Notes under the pieces: generated by a model
Seen by the model: only the letters and a program-made list of their open reading frames with translations
Told to the model about the DNA's origin: nothing
Databases searched by the model: none
Position numbers and translations under genes: made by a program
Assembly (NCBI GenBank): GCA_044370695.1
Contig: JBILVB010000080.1
Span: 1-17,469, forward strand
Direction: 5' to 3'
Length of the DNA: 17,469 bases
From: JBEIFW01 sp044370695
GTDB taxonomy: Bacteria > Actinomycetota > Acidimicrobiia > Acidimicrobiales > Ilumatobacteraceae
Part shown: one piece after another, positions 7,417 to 14,700 of the stretch
How the letters are laid out: each line of letters opens with the position of its first letter
How positions within the stretch are numbered: position 1 is the stretch's first letter

Positions 7417-8636
7417 GCGCGGCCTGCCGCTCGTGCGGATCGACGGGGCTGCGTCCGTTCCTCGACCTGGGGGAGACGCCCCTGGCCGACCGTCTGCTGT
7501 CGCCGGCGCGCGCCGACCGCCCCGAGCCCCGCTTCCCCCTCCGGGTGGCGATGTGCCCGGAGTGCAGCCTCGTGCAGTTGCTCGAGTCCGCACCGCCGGA
7601 ACAGCTCTTCGCCGACGAGTATCCATACTACTCGTCGTTCTCCGATGCGCTGTTGCGTCACAGTCGCGAGAACGCGGAGGGGTTGATCGCGTCGCGCCGG
7701 CTCGGACCGGAGAGCTTGGTGGTCGAGCTGGCGTCGAACGACGGCTACCTGTTGCGGAACTTCGTCGACCACGGGGTACCGGTTCTCGGGATCGACCCGG
7801 CGGACGGTCCGGCGGCCGTCGCCATCGCGTCGGGTGTACCGACGACGGTCGCGTTCTTCACGCAGGCGCTCGCGAACGACCTGCGGGCCGCCGGCCGGCA
7901 GGCCGACGTCATCATCGCGAACAACGTGATGGCACACGTCCCCGACCTGAACGGGTTCGTGTCGGGCATGGAGCGCCTGCTCGCGCCGGACGGGATCGTG
8001 TCGGTGGAGAACCCCTACGTACGCCCGCTCGTGGAGGAGTGCCAGTTCGACACGATCTACCACGAGCACCACTGCTATTTCTCCTGCACCGCCGTCGACA
8101 CGTTGATGGTCCGTCACGGCCTGCACCTCAACGACGTGGTGCCCTTCCCCGGCCTCCACGGCGGCACGTTGCGGTGGCTGTGCAGCCGGAACCCGGAGCG
8201 CTCGGAGCGGGCCGCTGCGTACCTCGAGGCCGAACGTCGCGACGGGGTCACCGATCCGGCGTTCTACGCCGCCTTCGCCGATCGCGTCGCGTCGGTGCGG
8301 CAGCGGTTGCGCGCCGTGCTCGAGGATCTGCGGGCCCAGGGCTGCTCCGTCGCGGGCTACGGAGCCGCGGCGAAGGGCGCCACCTTGCTGAACCACGTCG
8401 GCATCGGGACCGACCTCGTCGAGTACGTGGTGGATCGCAACGTCCACAAGCACGGCTGTCTGATGCCCGGTACCCGGCAACCGATCCTGCCCGTGGAGAC
8501 CCTGCTCGAGCGGCGGCCCGACGTCGTGCTGCTGCTGGCGTGGAACTTCGCCGAGGAGATCGCGCGGCAGCAAGCGCCGTACCTCGACGGTGGCGGCCGG
8601 TTCCTCGTGCCCGTGCCCGAGCCGAGGTTCCGATGA
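7413..8636 (+). CDS. Deoxysugar C-methyltransferase (TylCIII/NovU-like)
   Basis: This 407-residue SAM-dependent enzyme has the length and three-part layout of NDP-4-keto-deoxysugar C-methyltransferases such as TylCIII, NovU and TcaB9. It has an N-terminal zinc site of four cysteines (Cys5, Cys8, Cys48, Cys51), a Rossmann methyltransferase core with the SAM motif VVELASNDGYL (around 103-113), and a C-terminal Rossmann-like domain with GYGAAAKGATLLN. The catalytic region is intact: NNVMAHVPDLNGF, then Tyr216-His217-Glu218-His219 in FDTIYHEHHCYFS, which matches the Tyr/Glu/His set used in TcaB9 to deprotonate the sugar carbon next to a ketone. It is inferred to make a methyl-branched sugar from a 4-keto CDP-sugar. 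It overlaps both neighbours as ATGA. The next gene is a diverged relative. Confidence 0.9.
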   Translation: MSAACRSCGSTGLRPFLDLGETPLADRLLSPARADRPEPRFPLRVAMCPECSLVQLLESAPPEQLFADEYPYYSSFSDALLRHSRENAEGLIASRRLGPESLVVELASNDGYLLRNFVDHGVPVLGIDPADGPAAVAIASGVPTTVAFFTQALANDLRAAGRQADVIIANNVMAHVPDLNGFVSGMERLLAPDGIVSVENPYVRPLVEECQFDTIYHEHHCYFSCTAVDTLMVRHGLHLNDVVPFPGLHGGTLRWLCSRNPERSERAAAYLEAERRDGVTDPAFYAAFADRVASVRQRLRAVLEDLRAQGCSVAGYGAAAKGATLLNHVGIGTDLVEYVVDRNVHKHGCLMPGTRQPILPVETLLERRPDVVLLLAWNFAEEIARQQAPYLDGGGRFLVPVPEPRFR

Positions 8637-9853
8637 CGGCGCCGCGCTCGTCGTGCCCGGCCTGCCGGTCCGGCGGCCTGGAGACGTTCTGGTCCCAGGA
8701 CGGTCTGCCGGTGAGTTCGATGCTCCTCCTCGACGACCCGGTCGAGGCGCGCGCGTTCCCGGTCGGATCGATGCGGCTGGCGTGGTGCACCGGTTGCGGT
8801 TTCGTGTGCAACGCCGCCCACGAGGAGTCCCGGTCCGAGTACTCGGCCCGCTACGAGGCGAGCCAGGCGTACTCGGCGGTGTTCCAGTCCTTCGCCACCG
8901 GGCTCGCCCGGCGCTGGATCGAGCGCTACGACCTGCGAGGCAAGGTGGTGCTCGAGATCGGGTGCGACAAGGGTGATTTCCTCGCCCTGTTGTGCGCGAT
9001 GGGGGACAACACCGGCATCGGGATCGATCCGGCCGCTACGGCTCGCCCGCCCGAGGGCCCTGCGGCGGAGCGGCTCACGTTCATCGCCGAGCCGTACTCG
9101 GAGGCGCACGGGGCGATCGCGGCCGACGTCGTCGTGTGTCGGCACACGCTCGAACACATCCCCGATCCGTTCGAGTTCCTGTGCACGTTGCGCCGGTCCC
9201 TCGAGGACCGGCCCGACACGCTCGTGCTGTTCGAGGTGCCCGACGTGCGGCGCGTCCTCGAGGAACTCGCGTTCTGGGACGTGTACTACGAGCACTGCTC
9301 GTACTTCACCGCCGGCTCGCTGGTCCGCCTGTTCCGCCGGTGCGGGTTCGACGTCCGTGACCTCGAGGTCGACTTCGGTGGCCAGTACCTCGTGATCGAG
9401 GCGGTCCCCGGCACCGGGGTGCCGACGCCGGTCCGGGGTGAGGACGATCTCGTGGCGGTGTCGGCCGCAGTGACCCGGTTCCGTCGCGGGATCGATCCGC
9501 ACGTCGAGGCGCTCCGGGCCGAGGCTCGGGAGCGGGGTCGGTCCGTGATCTGGGGCGGGGGATCGAAGGGGGTGGCGTACCTCACCACGCTCGGTGCCGA
9601 TGCGGCCTTCGTGGCCGCGGTCGACGTCAACCCCCACAAGCAGGGGCGGTACCTGCCCGGCAGCGGGCTGCCCGTCGTGGCCCCCGAAGCCCTGACGTCG
9701 ATCCGGCCCGAGGTGGTGGTGGCGATGAACCCCCTCTACCTCACCGAGATCCAGGGTGACCTCGACCGGTATCGCGTCACGGCGGCGCTGGTCGCGGCCG
9801 GACAACTCGGCGTCGTCCCGACGACGCCTCGGGTGCACGACGGCTCGCGATGA
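8633..9853 (+). CDS. Second, diverged C-methyltransferase-like SAM enzyme
   Basis: This 406-residue protein shares the architecture of the preceding C-methyltransferase. It has zinc cysteines Cys8, Cys11, Cys52 and Cys55, a SAM motif VLEIGCDKGDFL (Glu108 to Gly114), and a C-terminal domain with IWGGGSKGVAYL and VDVNPHKQGRYLPGSG. The catalytic loop keeps Tyr219-Glu220-His221 in VYYEHCSYF, but MAHVPD is replaced by CRHTLEHIPDPFEF. It is therefore probably an active methyltransferase with another substrate or position, for example a second branch methyl. A non-catalytic partner is less likely because the key residues are kept. The two genes are diverged in sequence, so this is not a recent duplication. 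The ATG at 8633 is in an ATGA overlap; 22 bases separate its stop from the next gene. Confidence 0.85.
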   Translation: MTAPRSSCPACRSGGLETFWSQDGLPVSSMLLLDDPVEARAFPVGSMRLAWCTGCGFVCNAAHEESRSEYSARYEASQAYSAVFQSFATGLARRWIERYDLRGKVVLEIGCDKGDFLALLCAMGDNTGIGIDPAATARPPEGPAAERLTFIAEPYSEAHGAIAADVVVCRHTLEHIPDPFEFLCTLRRSLEDRPDTLVLFEVPDVRRVLEELAFWDVYYEHCSYFTAGSLVRLFRRCGFDVRDLEVDFGGQYLVIEAVPGTGVPTPVRGEDDLVAVSAAVTRFRRGIDPHVEALRAEARERGRSVIWGGGSKGVAYLTTLGADAAFVAAVDVNPHKQGRYLPGSGLPVVAPEALTSIRPEVVVAMNPLYLTEIQGDLDRYRVTAALVAAGQLGVVPTTPRVHDGSR

Positions 9854-9865
9854 GCCGGAAGGGAC

Positions 9866-9872
9866 GAGGAGG
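9866..9872 (+). promoter_or_regulatory. Shine-Dalgarno for the second oxygenase
   Basis: GAGGAGG ends three bases before the ATG at 9876, a slightly close but strong site that sets the start after a 22-base gap. Confidence 0.6.
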
Positions 9873-9875
9873 CAG

Positions 9876-10820
9876 ATGACCGCGGTGTACTTCGAACCCG
9901 ACGGCGGCGACCGGTGGTTGCGGGAACGGCTCTACGGCGGCGACCTGGTCGTGTTCGCGCCGAGCCCGGCCACGCAGGTGCTCGTCGCCTTCGCCCGCTC
10001 GATGCTCGAGGACGCGTTCGCGCCGCTCGAGCCGACCGTCGCCCAGTACGAACTGACGGTCGAGCGGTTCGTCGAGATCTTCGCCGCACTGAAGCCGGCG
10101 TTCATCCACCATCCACGGACCATGCAGCTCGTGGCCGACGTGGTGGCCGAACGACACCTCGATCTCGATCGCTGGTACCTCGACGTGCCTCGCCTACGGG
10201 GCGTCACGAGCGACGGCTACCTGACCGCCGGGGTCGGCTACCAGCACCATCCACACCGCGACACGTGGTACTCGGCTCCGCTGCAACAGCTGAACTGGTG
10301 GATGCCGATCTACCCCTACGCCTCGACGAGTTCGATGGCCTTCCATCCGGAGTGGTTCGGGCAGGCGCTCGCCAACGACTCGGCGGGGTTCGACTACTAC
10401 GAGTGGAACGCGGTCGGGCGTCGCCACGCGGCGTCGATGATCCGGGCCGACACCCGACGCCAGCCCCGGGCGATCGAACCGCTGACGTTCGGCCCCGAGA
10501 CCCGGATCGTCACCCCTCCCGGTGGTGTCCAGCTGTTCTCCGCCGCGCACCTGCACAGCACGGTCGCCAACGACTCCGGGCGCACCCGGTTCTCGACCGA
10601 CTTCCGTACGGTGCACCTCGACGACCTCCGCGAGCGTCGTGGCGCGCCCTGGACCGACGAGGCCTGTTCGGGCACGTCGCTGCGCGACTTCCGTCGAGGT
10701 CGGGATCTCGAGGCGATGCCCGACGACGTGGTCGTAGCCTTCGACGGCGCCTCCGGTGGCAACGGCAACCGGGTGCTCGTGTTCCGGCCCGAGTCGCACC
10801 GGGGCGCCGCCCGTGGCTGA
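9876..10820 (+). CDS. Fe(II)/2-oxoglutarate oxygenase-like protein
   Basis: This 314-residue protein shows the double-stranded beta-helix iron-site signature of 2-oxoglutarate oxygenases. The proximal H-x-D is His127-Arg-Asp129 in HHPHRDTWY, followed by QLNWWMPIYPY and SSMAFHPEWF. The distal part is His225-Leu-His227 in FSAAHLHSTVAND, with Arg236 and Arg238 leading into the FSTDFRTV strand, which fits the H-x(n)-R pattern that holds iron and 2-oxoglutarate. It is not similar to the PhyH-like protein at 1166-2086 beyond these motifs. Proteins with an HRDTW-type site occur in antibiotic and polysaccharide sugar clusters, so oxidation of a sugar or sugar nucleotide is plausible. It sits directly after the C-methyltransferases and overlaps the next glycosyltransferase gene by eight bases. 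The substrate is unknown. Confidence 0.75.
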   Translation: MTAVYFEPDGGDRWLRERLYGGDLVVFAPSPATQVLVAFARSMLEDAFAPLEPTVAQYELTVERFVEIFAALKPAFIHHPRTMQLVADVVAERHLDLDRWYLDVPRLRGVTSDGYLTAGVGYQHHPHRDTWYSAPLQQLNWWMPIYPYASTSSMAFHPEWFGQALANDSAGFDYYEWNAVGRRHAASMIRADTRRQPRAIEPLTFGPETRIVTPPGGVQLFSAAHLHSTVANDSGRTRFSTDFRTVHLDDLRERRGAPWTDEACSGTSLRDFRRGRDLEAMPDDVVVAFDGASGGNGNRVLVFRPESHRGAARG

Positions 10821-11778
10821 GGACCCGGCCGTCACCGTCGCGATCCCGACGCGCAATCGACGGGCGCTCACGGAGCGGGCGATCCGCAGCGTGCAGGCGC
10901 AGACCTACCGCGACTGGCGCCTGGTGGTGCTCGACAACGCCTCGACCGACGGGACCGCCGAGATGGTGGCCGCGTTGGGGGACGATCGCATCCGATACGT
11001 GCGCCACGACCACGACCTCGGTCACCGGCGGAACATCACCCTGGCGCTGCACGCCGGAGGTGCGTCGCCGTTCACGGCCGTGTTGTTCAGCGACGACGAG
11101 TTCGCCCCGCGCCACCTGGAACGCAAGGTCGCGTTCCTCGAGGCGCACCCCGAGGTCGGCCTCGTCCACTCCGCCTACCGCCTCGTCGGACCGGACGGGT
11201 CGGTGCTTCGACCGACCGCCACCATGGCCTTCGCCGGGGACGGTGAGATCGAGACCTCGCGGCAGTTCGTGCGCCGGTCGTTCCGGGATCCGTGCCGGGT
11301 CTGGTTCTCGACGGCGGTACTGCGCACCTGGCTTGCCGCCACGTTGGAGGCGCGCGAGCAGGACCACCCGGCCGACGACCACCGCGTCTGGCTCGAAGCC
11401 GGGTTCCGCGCGCCGGTCGCCTACCTCGACGATCCGCTCGCGACGATGCGGGTGGCGCCGGGATGGTCGACCGGTGCCGGCTTCCAGGACATCGGCCCCG
11501 ACGGTGACTACCACCAGAGCCTGTCGGGTCTGCTCGGGGAACGACGGATCCGCCAGGAGTTCCTCCTCGACCACGACCTCGGGCTCGCCGAGTCCTGGCG
11601 CCTGCGGCGCACCTCGAACGCGTGTTACCGACGCCGGGTGGCCCGCACGATCCGCGGGCGCTATGCCGGGGTGCGGATCGGCCAGCGGTCGGCGCGGACG
11701 TTCTGGTGGCGGGCGGCGCTCGCCGATGCGGCCGTGCTCGTCGATCCCCGCACCTGGAAGGTGCTGCTGGGCCGATGA
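10813..11778 (+). CDS. GT2-family glycosyltransferase
   Basis: This 321-residue inverting glycosyltransferase has a GT-A fold. The N-terminal nucleotide-binding part reads VTVAIPTRNRRALTERAIRS and VLDNASTDGT, classic for GT2. The metal-binding motif is Asp94-Asp95-Glu96 in FSDDEF, and Asp188/Asp189 near ADDHRVWLEAG are candidates for the catalytic base. The last ~70 residues are rich in Arg and Trp and may form amphipathic helices at the membrane. The GTG at 10813 overlaps the previous gene by eight bases and begins two codons after the preceding frame's ARG end, just ahead of the first strand. The stop overlaps the next gene as ATGA. It probably transfers the modified sugar made by the preceding genes. 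Confidence 0.88.
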   Translation: MAEDPAVTVAIPTRNRRALTERAIRSVQAQTYRDWRLVVLDNASTDGTAEMVAALGDDRIRYVRHDHDLGHRRNITLALHAGGASPFTAVLFSDDEFAPRHLERKVAFLEAHPEVGLVHSAYRLVGPDGSVLRPTATMAFAGDGEIETSRQFVRRSFRDPCRVWFSTAVLRTWLAATLEAREQDHPADDHRVWLEAGFRAPVAYLDDPLATMRVAPGWSTGAGFQDIGPDGDYHQSLSGLLGERRIRQEFLLDHDLGLAESWRLRRTSNACYRRRVARTIRGRYAGVRIGQRSARTFWWRAALADAAVLVDPRTWKVLLGR

Positions 11779-14700
11779 CGGCGCAACGGGTGCTCGATCC
11801 ACGGGGCGCGGTCGGTGCGCTCGCCGTGCTCGGCCTGCTCGCCGGCGGAGTCGCGCTGGCGTGGTTCCCCCACGACACGTCGTCCACCGACGCCCGCAGC
11901 GTGCCGGGGACCACGTGGCTGTCGGCCGAGGCCAGCGGCCGGGTGGTGCTCGCCGCCGCCGGCAGCGAGGTGGCGAGCCTCGCCGTGCGGGTCGGCGCCC
12001 CGGGTGCGTTCGATGTCGTGGACGCCGGTCGGACCGTCTACGTGCACGACCGCGGCACGGGAGAGGTGGTGCGCGTGGCCGGCGCGGACGGCGCGGTGCA
12101 GGGGCGCACCCCGGGTCCGGTGCCGGCCGATCCGCGGCCCCGGATCGTCGGGGCGGGTTCGTCGGTGTACGTCGTCGACGACACTCGCACCGACGGCCGG
12201 AGCGTGGTGTGGCGGCTCGATGCCGACGGGCGACGGGGCCGCGACACGCCGATCGGGTCGCCGAGCGCGTGGGCCGGCTCGAAGGACGGCCGGTTGTGGA
12301 CCCTCGACGCTGCGGCCGGGACGTACACCGTCGTGGACGGTGAGCGAAGCCGCACCGGGAAGGTGGCTCGGGCGGGGGCGTCGCTCGCGCTCGCCGTCGT
12401 CGGCGACGAGGTGGCGGTGCTCGACCGGGACGTGCGCCGGCTGCACTTCGTGCGGTCTTCCGACGCGTTGGAGCTCACCGCAGCACAGGCTGCCGGGCTC
12501 CTGCAGGACTCGACGCCGGTCGGCGAGTGCGTGCAGGTGCTCGCCGGCGGCATGCTGGAATGCCTCGGGCCCGGCGGACCCCGTCGAACGATGCCGTTCG
12601 CTGCGGTCGTCGCGCCCGACAGCCGGTTGCTGGCCAACGACTCCCACGCCGTCGTGACGGCACCCGGGGCGGCGCGTGCCTGGGTCGGTACCTGGTCGAC
12701 GGCGGCCGGCCGTGCCGTCGAGCGGCCGCAACCCTCCACCCGACCGGTGCAGGCGTGGTCCCGGCCCGGGTCGTTGCTGATCGACGACCCGGGTTCCCGG
12801 TACGCCCTCACGGTCGGACCCACCGTGGTCGTGCTCGACAAGCTCAGCCGGCGGACTGCGGGCGCCACCGACGGCGACGGCCCCGCCGTGGCCGGTGGCA
12901 CCGCAACGGGCGCCGGACCGCGCACGATCGTGCAGGTGGCCACCCCGGCGGCGCGCAGCGCGACCGGTGGTTCGGGCCCGCCGGTGGCGAGCACCGTGCG
13001 AGCGCGGACCCGGTCCGGTCGCAGCGTCGAGATCGACGTGCTGGCGGGTGCCGCCGATCCGGCCGGACTTCCGTTGGGCGTGGCTTCGGCCGGCCCCGCC
13101 CCGAACGGTACCGTCGCCGTGACCGCAGGGTCGCGCGTGCTGTTCACCCCGCCGCCGGCGTTCGTCGGCCGGGTCGTGTTCCCGTACACGGTCGTCAACG
13201 GCGCCGACCGACGGGCGACCGGCACCGTCGTCGTCGAGGTGATCGGGCCCGAGGACAACACGGCGCCCGTCGCGCGCGACGACGAGACGATCACGACCGA
13301 AGGCGTGCCCGTCGTCGTGGATCCCGTGGCGAACGACCACGACGACGACGGCGACCCGCTGACCGTGCTGCTCGACGGCCAGGCGTCCGGGGGCACGGGG
13401 GCGCTCACCGGGGACGGTCGGATCCGAGTCGAGCCCTCCGCCGGCGGGGTCGTGCAGGTGGGGTATCGAGTCGAGGACGGGTTCGGCGGATCGTCGAGCG
13501 CCGTCGTGCGCGTCCGGGTCGAGCCGGCTCCGGCGCAACGTCGAGCTCCCATCGCCATCGACGACCGGATGAACGTCGTCGCCGGACGCCGTGCGGTGCT
13601 CGACCCGCTCGTGAACGACGGCGATCCCGGCGGTGAGCCGCTCCGCCTGGTCGAGGCCGGCACGGCGCCCGGCATCGAGACGACCGTCCTCGACGGCCGC
13701 CGGGTCGAGGTCGTCGCGTCCCCGGCCTCCCTCGGCCCCATCACGTTCTCGTACACCATCGAGAACGCCTCCGGCCTGCGGGCCTCGGCCGAGGTCCTCG
13801 TCGTGGTCGAGGGGGCCGCACCACCACGGCCGCCCGTCGCCCTCGACGACCGGGTCGTCGTACCGTCGGTGCCGACGACGATCGTCGTCACCGCCAACGA
13901 CACCGATCCTGATGGTGGACCGCTGTCGCTCGTGGCTCTCGAGGCACCCGGCGTGGGCTCGGTGAGTCGACTCTCGGCCTCCAGCGTCCGCTACGAGCCT
14001 CCCCCGTTCTTCCTCGGTTCGACCTCGTTCGGCTACACCGTCGCCGACGGATCCGGGGCGACCGCCTCGGCCCAGGTGTACGTGCAGGTTGTCGCCCCGG
14101 CGGGCTCCGGTCCCGTGGCGCGCGACGACGCCGTGACGGTGCCGGTCGGCAGCCCCGCCGTGATCGCCGTGCTGGCGAACGACGGCCACCCCGACGGACT
14201 CCCGGTGGCGCTGGCCGGCCGCCCGACGGCGCGCGGGGGCGAGATCACCGTGCAGTCCGACCAGTCCCTCACGTTCGTGCCGTTGGAGGCGGTTCCTGCG
14301 ACCTACTCGTTCTCGTACACGATCCGCGATCCCTACGGCCGCACGGCCTCGGCCCGGGTCGTCGTCGGCGTCGTACCTCGACCGCCCGACCTCCGGCCCC
14401 CGATCGTCGTGGACGACACCGCAGACGTCACCGAGGACGGCGCCATCATCCCCGTGCTGGCCAACGACACCGACCCGCAGGGTGGGCGGCTCACCGTCGT
14501 AGCGGTCGGTCCGGCCGCCCCGGTCGGGTCGGTCGGCATCGCCGGCGACGGCGTGCGTTTCGTCCCGCCGCCCGGGTTCGCCGGTGTCGCCTCCTTCACC
14601 TACACGGCCGCGACGGCGGCCGGTGCTCGGGCCACCGGGACCGTCGTGGTGCGGGTCGCGCCCCGGGTACGCCAGCCGCCGGTCGTCCGGCCCGACGCGC

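Noticed and set aside
11661..14189. An 842-codon open frame on the minus strand opposite the Ig-repeat gene
   Set aside because: In such GC-rich DNA, minus frames opposite real genes stay open because stops are rare. Its translation is Arg/Gly/His-rich with no recognisable domain, while the plus strand gives clean repeats.
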